Part shown: positions 16,851-26,017 of the stretch, in pieces
Layout: each line of letters begins with the position of its first letter
How positions within the stretch are numbered: position 1 is the first letter of the stretch
Origin: Sphingobacterium chungjuense
Lineage (GTDB): Bacteria; Bacteroidota; Bacteroidia; Sphingobacteriales; Sphingobacteriaceae
DNA length: 64,000 nt
Assembly: GCF_011316935.1 (NCBI RefSeq)
Contig: NZ_WLYS01000003.1
Coordinates: 372,001 to 436,000 of the forward strand
Direction of reading: 5' to 3'
Translations under genes and position numbers: made by a program
The notes under the pieces: generated by a model
What the model saw: the letters and a program-made list of their open reading frames with translations, nothing else
Databases searched by the model: none
Told to the model about the DNA's origin: nothing

Positions 16851-17270
16851 ATGATGAAAAAAGTATTGGTTCTCTGTACCGGTAACAGTTGCCGCAGTCA
16901 GATTGCAGAAGGCTACCTGAGATATTTCGGCGGGGATAAAGCGCATATTTATAGCGCGGGAATTGAGACCCATGGTGTCAATCCCAGAGCCGTTCAGGTT
17001 ATGAAGGAGGAAGGGATAGATCTCTCTGGTCATACCTCCAATCATATTGACGAATACACGGGAGTTGATTTTGATTATGTTATCACGGTCTGTGATAACG
17101 CCAAGGAGAGCTGTCCCTACTTCCCGACAAATGCACTAAAATTCCACTATAATTTTCCAGATCCCGCTAAAGCGCAAGGTTCTGCGGAAGAAATAATTTA
17201 CCAATTCAGAGCAGTTCGCCAGTTGATCAGAGATTACTGCTCGGATTTTGTCAGCAAAAACCTAGCCTAG
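16851..17270 (+). CDS. arsC: arsenate reductase, low-MW phosphatase type
   Basis: Reduces arsenate to arsenite, probably with thioredoxin. The P-loop [14 protein letters not shown] carries the catalytic Cys and the second Cys; [13 protein letters not shown] supplies the resolving Cys, and FPDPA the general acid Asp. About 139 residues from the ATG pair at 16851/16854; a GTG at 16830 overlaps the previous gene and is less likely. It feeds arsenite to the Acr3 pump encoded next. Confidence 0.93.
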   Translation: MMKKVLVLCTGNSCRSQIAEGYLRYFGGDKAHIYSAGIETHGVNPRAVQVMKEEGIDLSGHTSNHIDEYTGVDFDYVITVCDNAKESCPYFPTNALKFHYNFPDPAKAQGSAEEIIYQFRAVRQLIRDYCSDFVSKNLA

Positions 17271-17299
17271 TAGTTTATAAGGTATTTATAGATAAGCAT

Positions 17300-18391
17300 A
17301 TGTCAGTAACGAATTGCGCTCCTGTAGCGCAAAGAAAGAAATTAGGATTTTTGGATAGATACCTCACGCTATGGATCTTCATTGCTATGGCTATGGGTGT
17401 GTCCATAGGCACCTTTGTTCCTTCAACCTCGTCTTTTATAGGATCGTTTTCCAGTGGTACAACTAACATCCCGCTGGCCATCGGTTTAATCCTGATGATG
17501 TATCCTCCCCTGGCCAAGGTTAAGTATGAGAATATAGGTAAGGTCTTTAAAGACGTACGTATACTCAGCGTATCCCTTGTGCTCAACTGGATAGTAGGCC
17601 CGCTACTGATGTTCTTTCTTGCTATTACCTTTTTACATGACTACCCTGAATATATGGTAGGTCTTATTCTTATCGGTCTGGCGAGATGTATCGCTATGGT
17701 GGTGGTGTGGAATGAGCTCGCTGAAGGTAACAGAGAATATGCTGCCGGATTAATCGCGCTTAATAGTCTATTCCAAGTACTGTTGTACGGAGTCTTTGCC
17801 TATATTTTTATTTCGTTACTTCCTCCATATTTCGGCGTACAAGGATTAGAGATTGACATTACCGTTGCTGAAATTGCTACTAGTGTTGGAATATATCTTG
17901 GTATTCCTTTCGCTATGGGGATACTAAGTAGATATGCTCTAATTAAATTAAAGGGAGAAAAGTGGTTTGAAGATAAGTTTATACCTGCTGTATCTCCCTT
18001 GACCTTAGTAGCGCTGATCTTTACGATCATCATTATGTTTAGCATAAAAGGTAAACTGATCGTTCAGATCCCAATGGATGTTTTGCGTATCGCTGTTCCG
18101 CTAATACTATATTTCTGCATCATGTTTGTTATCAGCTTTTTTGCTGGTCGTTATTTTGGAGCGGATTACTCTAAGAGTACGTCGATCGCTTTTACTGCTA
18201 CTGGAAATAATTTCGAACTAGCTATTGCTGTAGCTATCGGCGTATTCGGAATAAATTCCGGCCAAGCATTTGCAGGTGTTATAGGTCCTTTGGTAGAAGT
18301 TCCTGCACTGATTGTCCTTGTTAATCTGGCATTCTGGTTTAGAAAGAGATATTACGGTGCATCGACCTTATCTGAGGAATCTAAGTATTGA
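17300..18391 (+). CDS. arsB: Acr3-type arsenite efflux permease
   Basis: 363 residues with about ten membrane helices. Family stretches are seen: [77 protein letters not shown] (with the essential Cys) and [38 protein letters not shown]. It exports arsenite across the inner membrane. The symbol follows common annotation; this is the Acr3 family, not the ArsB family. 29 bp after arsC. Confidence 0.95.
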   Translation: MSVTNCAPVAQRKKLGFLDRYLTLWIFIAMAMGVSIGTFVPSTSSFIGSFSSGTTNIPLAIGLILMMYPPLAKVKYENIGKVFKDVRILSVSLVLNWIVGPLLMFFLAITFLHDYPEYMVGLILIGLARCIAMVVVWNELAEGNREYAAGLIALNSLFQVLLYGVFAYIFISLLPPYFGVQGLEIDITVAEIATSVGIYLGIPFAMGILSRYALIKLKGEKWFEDKFIPAVSPLTLVALIFTIIIMFSIKGKLIVQIPMDVLRIAVPLILYFCIMFVISFFAGRYFGADYSKSTSIAFTATGNNFELAIAVAIGVFGINSGQAFAGVIGPLVEVPALIVLVNLAFWFRKRYYGASTLSEESKY

Positions 18392-18406
18392 TAAAGAACG
18401 ACTCAT

Positions 18407-19144
18407 ATGAAAATCGCTTTCTTTTCTGATATTCATGCAAACCTACATGCTTTTAAGGCTATGCTAGAAGATTTGGACAGCCAGAAACCTGATACTGCTT
18501 ATTGTCTGGGCGATCTAGTAGGATATCACATCTATCCGAATGAGATTATCGGTGAAATACGCAAACGGGGTATTGCTACGCTAAAGGGAAATCATGATGA
18601 AAAAGTCGATAGCATCGACTCTACACCGGTATCTTTGAATGAGAAAGGTGAGAACTATGCATATCACCTAATAAGCGAAGATAATCGAGGCTATCTTAAA
18701 AAACTTCCAGCCCTCATAAATATCGAGTTTACATTCGTGGAAGCGACTTTCAAGATTGCTTTGGCTCATGGAAGCACAAGACGTATCGATGAATATATTC
18801 TGATTGATACTGACGAAAATTATGTGCTGGAACTCTTGGATGAAGCAGATGCAGACATACTTATTGTTGGTCATTCCCACAAGCCCTACCATCGGATTAT
18901 ACAGACCGTACAAGGAGTTTTTAAACATGTAATAAATTTGGGTTCGGTAGGAAAGCCCAAGGATGGCGATCTCAGGGGATGCTATGCACTGCTTACCATA
19001 GATAATAACAGTTCATTATTACTTCGCAACAGCATCAACGTTGAATTTAGAAGGATTAGCTATGATTTGGAAGCATCCGCCAAAGCTATAGAAGAAAGTC
19101 CATTACCTGCAGAATTTGCCCTAGCTCTAAGATCAGGGCGATAG
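18407..19144 (+). CDS. metallophosphoesterase, last gene of the ars operon
   Basis: 245 residues, calcineurin-like fold: FFSDIHANLHAF (DxH), CLGDLVGYHIYPNEI (GDxxG), LKGNHDEKVD (GNHD), LAHGST and IVGHSHKPYHR (GHxH) supply the two-metal site. Likely a phosphodiesterase or phosphatase of the YfcE/MJ0936 group. It starts 15 bp after acr3 and ends before the terminator at 19282, so it is part of the ars transcript. A metallophosphoesterase is sometimes seen in Bacteroidota ars operons; its role in resistance is not known to me. Confidence 0.85.
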   Translation: MKIAFFSDIHANLHAFKAMLEDLDSQKPDTAYCLGDLVGYHIYPNEIIGEIRKRGIATLKGNHDEKVDSIDSTPVSLNEKGENYAYHLISEDNRGYLKKLPALINIEFTFVEATFKIALAHGSTRRIDEYILIDTDENYVLELLDEADADILIVGHSHKPYHRIIQTVQGVFKHVINLGSVGKPKDGDLRGCYALLTIDNNSSLLLRNSINVEFRRISYDLEASAKAIEESPLPAEFALALRSGR

Positions 19145-19158
19145 TCAGTCTAGTTATT

Positions 19159-19178
19159 CTTCGTTTTGCGAGACAAAT
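19159..19178. repeat. 20-bp repeat, copy 2 (right of ars operon)
   Basis: CTTCGTTTTGCGAGACAAAT, one base different from copy 1 at 15906-15925 and in the same orientation. Together they bracket the operon. Confidence 0.45.
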
Positions 19179-19281
19179 ATCTAATACGCCATGTTATAAT
19201 TTTCTAATTTATAGCTACAAATTGTTGGTGAGATTACGGTAAATTTAATGCCAATAACCATTAATGGTTTGTTAAAGAGAA

Positions 19282-19318
19282 AGCGTTCGATAGATTTATC
19301 CTATCGAATGCTTTTTTT
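19282..19318 (+). terminator. Rho-independent terminator of the ars operon
   Basis: Arms AGCGTTCGATAG and CTATCGAATGCT (one G-T pair), 7-nt loop, then a T run. Confidence 0.8.
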
Positions 19319-19430
19319 ATAAATGTTATTAATAGCTTTCAAGCTATCGAACCACAGTATCTATACCTTCTTTTTCCCGGCTAAGCCCGTTAGCTACGCA
19401 GATAATTATAAGTTTTACTAAATTCCCAGA

Positions 19431-20387
19431 TTATTTACTAGATGTCAATCTTTTAACGCCATTTCGCACAATTTCTGAAAGTTCATCTTTTAAAACCTTT
19501 GGCTCTAAGATATCTGCAATGTCTATAAACCTCAGAAACCAACGTACAAATGCTGTAGGATGCGCCGCACATCTAAAATACATCCTTGCATGGTCAGATG
19601 TTATTTCCTCTTTATAAAAACCGTATGTGTCTCTCTCGAATGATAAAAAATGGGCAAATTCTTTATCGGATTCAATAACGATATTTACAGTAGGAACTTC
19701 GGACAATGTAGACCGTAAAATCTGTATTGACTGGTGTTTACGGGTGAAGGGTATATGGGTAATTTTAACCCGCTTAATTCTATCTAATCTGAAGTTTCGA
19801 TACGCCAAACGTGTGAGACAAAATGCTAATACATACCAAAAACCACGCTCGAAGAATATGCCTACTGGTTCCATTTCACGAGTGTGCTTCGCCATATTGC
19901 CAACTTTTAAATAATCAATCTGTAGAATACTTCGCTCTGAAACACTTTCCAGAATAGTATTGATGATAGTTGGTAAATATGAAGTAGCCTTGGTATCAGG
20001 CATGATATGTAGCTTATCTTCCAATTCGTCAAACGCTACTTTCTGCTGATACTGAAAAGAACTTTTCACCTTAACTAATAACGAATCAAACTGTTGCCGA
20101 ATAAAATTTGTTTGATGTTGCTTCATCATCTTTTCGGCCACTAGAAGGCTAAGCATTTCCTCATCTGTAAATCTAGAGGCGTGTATTCTATAGCCTTCTA
20201 AAATACCAAAGGAACCGTTCTTGGACAAAATCGGAATACCAGCAAGTTCCAAAGACTTTATGTCTCGATATATGGTCCTTTTGCTAGTTCCAAAAACTTG
20301 CTGTAGATCTTGTATAGATACTGACACCTTGGATTGTAATAAAAAGTATAATCGCAAGATGCGATCAAAACGTTTGAGTGTATCCAT
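19431..20387 (-). CDS. YafY-type HTH-WYL transcriptional regulator
   Basis: 318 residues. An N-terminal HTH_11 (FDRILRLYFLLQSKVSVSIQDLQQVFGTSKRTIYRDIKSLELAGIPI) precedes a WYL domain (about 140-230, LQIDYLKVGNMAKHTREMEPVGIFFERGFWYVLAFC) and a WCX-like C-terminus. WYL regulators sense ligands, often linked to stress. Last gene of the RidA-DUF1761-YdeI operon, 11 bp after YdeI, so it probably autoregulates the set through the palindrome at 21905-21926. Confidence 0.85.
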   Translation of the reverse strand: MDTLKRFDRILRLYFLLQSKVSVSIQDLQQVFGTSKRTIYRDIKSLELAGIPILSKNGSFGILEGYRIHASRFTDEEMLSLLVAEKMMKQHQTNFIRQQFDSLLVKVKSSFQYQQKVAFDELEDKLHIMPDTKATSYLPTIINTILESVSERSILQIDYLKVGNMAKHTREMEPVGIFFERGFWYVLAFCLTRLAYRNFRLDRIKRVKITHIPFTRKHQSIQILRSTLSEVPTVNIVIESDKEFAHFLSFERDTYGFYKEEITSDHARMYFRCAAHPTAFVRWFLRFIDIADILEPKVLKDELSEIVRNGVKRLTSSK

Positions 20388-20398
20388 AATTACCTTGT

Positions 20399-20977
20399 TT
20401 AGCTTCCTGATTTTGGCGGTAACGTATTGATGCCTAGTGACTGCACGATTTCGGCTATTCGCTTTGCGCGCGTTTTAGGGGTTTTAGCTTTCTGAAGACG
20501 CAGCAATATTATTTTTTTTGCAGAGTTACTCAGACTATTGTAATAGGTATACACACATTTTTCGCTGTTGATAGCTGCTTTCAGATCCGATGGAATAACC
20601 AGTGCTTCTACATCATCCAGTGAACTCCACGATCCATTTTGTTTCGCTAGCTGTACAGCATCCAGACCAGCCTGAAACATCATTTTACAGTCTATTAAAA
20701 TTCGTACTTTTTCTTTATTAATCTTAGACCAAGCACTATTGGTTTTACGTTTGCAAAAAAATTGCATATACCTTTCTTCGTCGATCGCCTTTCGTCGGCC
20801 ATCGATCCAGCCAAAACACAAGGCTTCATCAACAGATTCCTGCCAAGTAAGGTTATGCTTTTCAGATTCTTTTTTGTAGAAAACTACCCATACAGAGGAA
20901 GTGGAAAGATGGTTTCCTATTAACCATTCTCTCCACTCCGCACGGTTGGAAGGTGTATATCCGGTTCCAGGATCCAT
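20399..20977 (-). CDS. YdeI/OmpD-associated family protein
   Basis: 192 residues. Recognised from WREWLIGNHLSTSSVWVVFYKK, LTWQESVDEALCFGWIDGRRKAID and the basic C-terminal tail KAKTPKTRAKRIAEIVQSL. The family is linked to envelope stress and resistance to some antimicrobial peptides, but the molecular activity is unknown. Starts 9 bp after the DUF1761 gene. Confidence 0.85.
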   Translation of the reverse strand: MDPGTGYTPSNRAEWREWLIGNHLSTSSVWVVFYKKESEKHNLTWQESVDEALCFGWIDGRRKAIDEERYMQFFCKRKTNSAWSKINKEKVRILIDCKMMFQAGLDAVQLAKQNGSWSSLDDVEALVIPSDLKAAINSEKCVYTYYNSLSNSAKKIILLRLQKAKTPKTRAKRIAEIVQSLGINTLPPKSGS

Positions 20978-20986
20978 ATCAGTGTA

Positions 20987-21403
20987 TTATCGCATATATA
21001 CTAACACAAAGCTAATGATATAAATACCTAATAAGTGGTAAGACCCTGTTATAAAACTATAGTGTAACGGATTAGGTATGTTTGGATTTATCGCAATATT
21101 GACGGTGTTGGCCACCAAATAACCAATACCGACAACGCTCGCAAATTCAATCGTGCTAAACAGCGAAGATATGTCTAAGACATTAATTAAGATAGCCGTC
21201 GCGAACGTGATAATAAATGTACAAATGGCCGGTCCGATAACAAAGATTGGTTTGGGTCTATCAGGGAGCTGCCCTACTTTGCCTAAAGCTTCCTCGTAGG
21301 ATTTCTTGAAGATCGTGGTAAACCATAAAGCGCCTAATACGAAGTAAATGATAAACGCAAGGGCAATGCTTCCCCAGTTTAAAGTGTTTATATAATTGAT
21401 CAT
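20987..21403 (-). CDS. DUF1761-like small membrane protein
   Basis: 138 residues, four predicted membrane helices: IALAFIIYFVLGALWFTTIF, PAICTFIITFATAILINVL, ASVVGIGYLVANTVNIAI and YHLLGIYIISFVLVY. The GALWFTTIFKKSYEEALGK pattern is typical of DUF1761 proteins, of unknown function. Second gene of the operon. Confidence 0.75.
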   Translation of the reverse strand: MINYINTLNWGSIALAFIIYFVLGALWFTTIFKKSYEEALGKVGQLPDRPKPIFVIGPAICTFIITFATAILINVLDISSLFSTIEFASVVGIGYLVANTVNIAINPNIPNPLHYSFITGSYHLLGIYIISFVLVYMR

Positions 21404-21431
21404 CTAGTTTGTCTTATAAGGTTATTACTGA

Positions 21432-21468
21432 TTCAATAGGCAAATATTCATCATACCTGCCTATTGAA
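21432..21468. other. hairpin between ridA-like gene and DUF1761 gene
   Basis: Perfect 11-bp arms TTCAATAGGCA and TGCCTATTGAA with a 15-nt loop and no clear T tail. It may trim the operon mRNA or partly stop transcription after the first gene. Confidence 0.4.
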
Positions 21469-21472
21469 TTTA

Positions 21473-21865
21473 CTATTTTACAACAGTCGCTTCCAGCTCT
21501 ATAGTCAATGTAGAAAATAGTGCTTTCACTTCTACCAGCGTCGTAGCCTGCTTTATTTCATACTTTTTAAGAAATTCGCTATAGATATCCATACTGGTTG
21601 AAAAGAGCTCATTAATAGATGTGGTGTATACATTCAACCGAACGATGTTTTTCATCTCATAACCTGCTTGCGTGATGAGGTGTTCCAAATTCGCAATGGT
21701 TTGCTTGAGCTGGGTCCGCATGTCTTCAGAGCTTGGCTGGCCCTGATGGTCTATAGCCACTTGTCCTGAACAGTACAGCGTTCCAGTTACGTTTTTTACT
21801 TCTACTGCCTGAGCCGAATTTGTGTACTCACCCCACTTCCAAGGATCAATAGTAATTTTTTCCAT
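21473..21865 (-). CDS. RidA family protein
   Basis: 130 residues: TLYCSGQVAIDHQGQPSSEDMRTQLKQTIANLEHLITQAGYEMKNIVRLNVYTT, then TTLVEVKALFSTLTIELEATVV. RidA (YjgF/YER057c) enzymes hydrolyse reactive enamines and imines; here the usual Arg of the active site (SRxPxIE) is replaced in the VKALFSTLTIE segment, so it belongs to a Rid subgroup with uncertain activity. First gene of the WYL-controlled operon. Confidence 0.85.
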   Translation of the reverse strand: MEKITIDPWKWGEYTNSAQAVEVKNVTGTLYCSGQVAIDHQGQPSSEDMRTQLKQTIANLEHLITQAGYEMKNIVRLNVYTTSINELFSTSMDIYSEFLKKYEIKQATTLVEVKALFSTLTIELEATVVK

Positions 21866-21904
21866 TTTCTTTGCTTTTAAGATTTAGAACAAAGGTCTTC
21901 AAAG

Positions 21905-21926
21905 CTGTGACAGCTGTCTGTCACAG
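21905..21926. promoter_or_regulatory. candidate operator of the WYL regulator
   Basis: Perfect 9-bp arms CTGTGACAG and CTGTCACAG separated by 4 bp, centred about 50 bp upstream of the first start of the operon. Confidence 0.55.
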
Positions 21927-22058
21927 TGGAATGAAATAGTATTTAAACAGGTAATGGTTAAGAGTTCAGGTGTAAGTTTTGTAGCTCATTCAAACATAAG
22001 ACCAACAATAGTATTCAATCGAGCAAATAATTACCTTAAGATATATAATTAGTTCTTA

Positions 22059-22088
22059 GTTCGTTTTGTGAGACACTTTTATAGTGTC
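22059..22088. repeat. 20-bp repeat, copy 3, with hairpin
   Basis: GTTCGTTTTGTGAGACACTT shares 16 bases with copy 1. It overlaps a 6-bp inverted repeat, GACACT-TTTAT-AGTGTC (22072-22088). Confidence 0.4.
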
Positions 22089-22204
22089 CATCCTTCTATA
22101 AACATGATGATGTAGGCACCTAAATCTTTCATCAATTTTGTCACAAACCTTTATGGAAAATACACCTTTTTTTCATCATACAATGAAACTATTTAAGCAT
22201 ATCT

Positions 22205-23218
22205 ATGAAATTTATTACTACTATTACTTTTTCAGCATTCATACTGCCTTTTCTATTTGAAATCTGTACTGCTCAGACATTATCTCAAAAGGATTATAAT
22301 AAGATACTTAATAAAACAAACAATCACACAATAATTGGGCTGGGCGAAGCTGAGCATTTTTACAAGGGATATTATAATACAAAAGTAGAAGTTGTTAAAT
22401 ATCTGATTAATAATGAATCAATTGATATTATAGCCCTTGAAGCATCTGTAAACGCGACAGCTCTTTTAAATAATTATATCAATGGGAACATTACAATTGA
22501 TCTACCACAAGCATTGACTGCGCTTAATGAGCCATATGCTTTACAAGAAGCAGGGCTATATAATTGTTCGGAAATAGTAGAATTTATTGAATGGCTTAAA
22601 GATTATAATCATTCGCATAACAAAACAATCAAATTGGTGGGCATAGATTTTCAAAATTATTCCTTACCGCTTGAGAAGCTAAAAGTATATTCTTCAAAAC
22701 ATCAAATCGAAAAAATTGATCAAACTAAAGCCTTACTTGATAGTTCAATGCGCTCTGTGATAGATAGTAATATCATGATTATAACTTCCCAACCATGGAT
22801 TAAGCGTTTACAACTTGCACAGAATTATATAAAAAATTTGAAGGACGAAATTTATAATGGTGCAAACCAAAGACTATTCAGTGAACTTGAACAGTTTACT
22901 ACTTTGTGGGATAACCCGATGTTTCCTAGGGATTCTATCATGTATGAAAACTTGACTCCTTACATCGATGGAAAATCAAGAGTTTTAATTTGGGCAGCTA
23001 ATTTTCATCTTGAAAAAGATCCATTTTTTAAAGGACCAAAGAAACTGGGAGTTTTCTTGAATGAAAAATACGGGGAAAAGTATTGTGTGATTGGTGTTTC
23101 TGATCAAATTCACGAATATAGTAAAAACTTGATTCACCCTCCAATGGATCAATTATCTGACAAATACGAGATGATCATTAATGTACCAAAAGGGGATAAA
23201 TGTGTTATAATAAATTAG
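22205..23218 (+). CDS. erythromycin-esterase-like exported hydrolase
   Basis: 337 residues with a signal peptide (MKFITTITFSAFILPFLFEICTAQ). It carries the family hallmarks: TIIGLGEAEHFYKG, with Glu48 and His51; the RDSIMYENL segment; and VLIWAANFHLEKDPFF, with the second His. Erythromycin esterases open the lactone of 14-membered macrolides, but many family members in Bacteroidota act on other substrates, so macrolide resistance is only a possibility. Lone gene in the island; low GC compared with flanking core genes. Confidence 0.75.
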   Translation: MKFITTITFSAFILPFLFEICTAQTLSQKDYNKILNKTNNHTIIGLGEAEHFYKGYYNTKVEVVKYLINNESIDIIALEASVNATALLNNYINGNITIDLPQALTALNEPYALQEAGLYNCSEIVEFIEWLKDYNHSHNKTIKLVGIDFQNYSLPLEKLKVYSSKHQIEKIDQTKALLDSSMRSVIDSNIMIITSQPWIKRLQLAQNYIKNLKDEIYNGANQRLFSELEQFTTLWDNPMFPRDSIMYENLTPYIDGKSRVLIWAANFHLEKDPFFKGPKKLGVFLNEKYGEKYCVIGVSDQIHEYSKNLIHPPMDQLSDKYEMIINVPKGDKCVIIN

Positions 23219-23245
23219 TAATTTAAGGGAGAACTAATTAAGGCG

Positions 23246-23413
23246 TCAGACGACACTTAAATTTTCTAAGGACTTTAAAAGCTCTGGGCGTTCTTTTGAT
23301 TTTCCTAAAATCTTCTCATCTAAAATGATTTCGCAACCAGCATATTTCAACGCATCGATCTGCATATTTAAGTTTTGATCTTGGGTACTGAACATGGCAA
23401 ATCCTATTTTCAT
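23246..23413 (-). pseudogene. serine recombinase (resolvase) N-terminal remnant
   Basis: 55-codon frame reading MKIGFAMFSTQDQNLNMQID, then ALKYAGCEIILDEKILGKSK, then ERPELLKSLENL. Intact resolvases start [31 protein letters not shown]...KERPEL, so homology is clear. Only the first ~50 residues remain; the nucleophile Ser is kept but the Arg before it is Met and the catalytic core and HTH are gone. Probably the debris of a Tn3-type or similar unit. A TTGAGACAA-type sequence about 55 bp upstream resembles the 20-bp repeats. Confidence 0.75.
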
Positions 23414-24012
23414 AAAAACGTATGATATGCTTATTTATGAAACATAGATTTGTGAAACAACATTTTGAGACAATATATAGTGTTGGAAATAGATCATCGG
23501 TGAACCAAATATTTTTGTCGCATAAAACGACGGTATACTTGTAAGTATACCTCAAATGATCCCCAAATCAACTTAACACAAAAGAAGTATCCCTGGAGGA
23601 TACTTGAAAGCACGATTGCAAGGCATGGAGCTATAAAAGTGAGGCCCTGCCCTACTTCGGCTTGCTAAGCTAACTAGCTTGATTCTTAGATAAGTCCTGA
23701 TCTTGGTGTATTTCATTAAGATATTCTGCAAGGTGCTTTCATTCATGTCCAGAAGTCGGAGATGTTTGGATCACTGATAAAATAATCAGAATTATGACTC
23801 CTAAACTCTTTGAAAGGAAAATACCCAAACTTATTCATCAGTTCAAATCAACTGGCATTCTTGGCTAAATGAATTGTTCGTTTTTGAATGAAAGGCGTCT
23901 TCATATCGTTATAGATATCTTCGGAATAGGGACTGAAATTTTTGAGATGATAGAAAAAATATGCTCGTCCTTTAGAATTCATATCGTCTACTATAATCTG
24001 AAACTGCTCAAT
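23414..24012. other. gene-poor stretch with two hairpins
   Basis: Perfect inverted repeats GGTATACTT-GT-AAGTATACC (23532-23551) and AAGTATCC-CTGGA-GGATACTT (23585-23605) lie 33 bp apart with related sequence. The rest holds only short frames without family resemblance. It may contain decayed genes. Confidence 0.4.
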
Positions 24013-24900
24013 TTACAGATGTTTTCCAATATGACCAATAAGAATTTTGCCATCTTGTATTTGCTTAATTCCCTCATGAAAATAAATTCTTCGGTCATTA
24101 CTAAAGACATTTCTATCGTCATGACTTATCTTAAGATGTAATTCACAATAGACATTCTCACTACAATTTTCCTTATTTAAAAATACAAAAGTTAAGTCTC
24201 TTTTTTTTCTAATATCTCCTTGAGGTGATGCTGCTTGCCCATCATGCACATATTGCACATTGAAATTATCTAGCGTATTCAATCGATTGTATGGACTTGT
24301 TTTAGAGTTTGGAAACTTATCATTTAATTCTGAAAGATGATGAATTATCTTTTTTACACAACTTGGAAATATTCTTTTTACAGAATTTTTATTATCCTCG
24401 TGGAAATATAAAAATTCAAAATAGATTTTACACTCGTCTATGAAAAAGTCCGCATTTTGTGGGTAAATTCCTAAGAAATACCTTTTAAATTTGAACCATC
24501 CGTCGATGCCGTATATTAATTGATATTCTGGAGAGATATCTTCTATCTGATTAAAAGCGATCAAACCATAGCATTCCTCTTCGTTATGGCTAGGTAGATA
24601 AACTTTACATATATCATCTATTGAATCGCTAGTTTCCTGTAATTCCCAAATGATTCTTAATTGCTGAATAATATCTCTATCAAGAGAACTTGAATTTGGG
24701 TCATTCAAGATATCACTAATAGTTTCACTATCAATAATTTCTACACCATATACGTCAATATGGCAAAAAATATGATTTCCAGAAATTCCCTTTATTCTTT
24801 GAAGATCAATTGCAAAGTTCTTAAGCTTATCTTCGATATTACATTGCGAATCACCACTATACTTAAAGCTTTCTGGTATAATGAAAAAATTAGCTTTCAT
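24013..24900 (-). CDS. unknown protein, third gene of DUF262-ATPase cassette
   Basis: 295 residues from ATG 24900 (the frame is open for 18 more codons inside the ATPase gene). Soluble, acidic, no motif I can name. Some features: GLIAFNQIEDISPEYQLIYGIDGWFKFKRYFLG in the middle, and a C-terminal NDRRIYFHEGIKQIQDGKILIGHIGKHL. Its start is 4 bp after the ATPase stop, so it is coupled. As the non-enzymatic-looking member it could be an effector or a sensor. Confidence 0.65.
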   Translation of the reverse strand: MKANFFIIPESFKYSGDSQCNIEDKLKNFAIDLQRIKGISGNHIFCHIDVYGVEIIDSETISDILNDPNSSSLDRDIIQQLRIIWELQETSDSIDDICKVYLPSHNEEECYGLIAFNQIEDISPEYQLIYGIDGWFKFKRYFLGIYPQNADFFIDECKIYFEFLYFHEDNKNSVKRIFPSCVKKIIHHLSELNDKFPNSKTSPYNRLNTLDNFNVQYVHDGQAASPQGDIRKKRDLTFVFLNKENCSENVYCELHLKISHDDRNVFSNDRRIYFHEGIKQIQDGKILIGHIGKHL

Positions 24901-24904
24901 ATTA

Positions 24905-26017
24905 TCAGCGAGACCACTTAAAAATTGAGGAAATATCGATATCCTGTTGATCAAAAAAACCAGTTGGCCAATTATCTATCTTACCTTTTTCGTTAATCTG
25001 TATTTCATGATGCTCAAATCCTTCATTAAAATACAAAATGTTAATGTCGGAATGATCAATAAATACATTTTGATTTAGGGATGCTACCCGAAGTCCGTTT
25101 AAAATGTGCTCACTATGAGATTCAATAAAGACCTGAACTCCTGTAGATGCTACCTTAGCAAAAAATTCACTAATCCTAGACTGTGCTCTTGGATGTAAAT
25201 GCGCCTCAGGATTTTCTAAAATAACTACCTCTCCAGGTTTAGCTATCAATCCTGTGACAATTAGTGGTAAAATATAACTGTACCCAAACCCGATGTTGAC
25301 TGATTTGTATGTCTTGCCATCGTTCTTATTATTCATTAATAGCGTTAATACGCTACTTTCCTCTTCTTTCCCAATTAAGTTCAAATTTGCACCATCCAAT
25401 ATATAATTTAACCATTCTTCTGTTTGTATTACAATTGAATAGGAATCATTACCTAAATATAAGTTTTCATGTACAGTTAGATCTAATTTCTCTGAGTAAT
25501 AGAGGACGTTAATTGTATATTCACCTTTAGCTCCAGTGTGGATACTTTTTGGAATAGAAATTTTTTCGAAATATTTTTTTGGCCCAATTCTATCTGCGGA
25601 CACGTAATGGATATTTCTGAAAAAGGTTGAAATTTCCTTGACACTCAAGTCTTCATTCTCAAGATGCAATTTGGCATTTAAGGTTAGGTTATCCTGTTCA
25701 TTTTCTTCTATTACGTAACGAATATTCGTTTCTTCTCTTATCGCTAAATCAAATCCAACACTTATGTCTCTCTGAGTCGTATAGCTATTCTTAATGTCCT
25801 TATAGCCACCTAGTTCTAAATAGGAACTATTAGGGTAAATCGGATTTTCATTTTTGTCCCAAATATTCCAGTTGGATTGAGTAATCAGCAATATGGACTG
25901 TAATAAAGATGACTTTCCTCGTCCATTGATACCTGTTAACAGGTTCAATCTATTAGTTTTGAAAATAGTTTCATCTTTAAAACATTTAAAATTTTTAAGA
26001 ATGACATTTTTAAGCAT
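24905..26017 (-). CDS. SMC/OLD-like AAA ATPase (DUF3696-type)
   Basis: 370 residues. Walker A GINGRGKSS (29-37), signature-like NIGFGYSYILPLIV (241-254), Walker B VVILENPEAHLHPRAQ (264-279) and a switch motif FIESHSEHILNGLR (298-311). This layout is that of ABC-type ATPases of the AAA_15/DUF3696 group, used by defence systems as DNA or damage sensors. No TOPRIM or nuclease domain follows. Its ATG overlaps the end of the DUF262 gene by 8 bp. Confidence 0.88.
   Translation of the reverse strand: MLKNVILKNFKCFKDETIFKTNRLNLLTGINGRGKSSLLQSILLITQSNWNIWDKNENPIYPNSSYLELGGYKDIKNSYTTQRDISVGFDLAIREETNIRYVIEENEQDNLTLNAKLHLENEDLSVKEISTFFRNIHYVSADRIGPKKYFEKISIPKSIHTGAKGEYTINVLYYSEKLDLTVHENLYLGNDSYSIVIQTEEWLNYILDGANLNLIGKEEESSVLTLLMNNKNDGKTYKSVNIGFGYSYILPLIVTGLIAKPGEVVILENPEAHLHPRAQSRISEFFAKVASTGVQVFIESHSEHILNGLRVASLNQNVFIDHSDINILYFNEGFEHHEIQINEKGKIDNWPTGFFDQQDIDISSIFKWSR

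Noticed and set aside
23532..23605. Paired hairpins considered as a CRISPR fragment or small RNA
   Set aside because: Only two unequal hairpins without regular spacers; no cas genes in the window.
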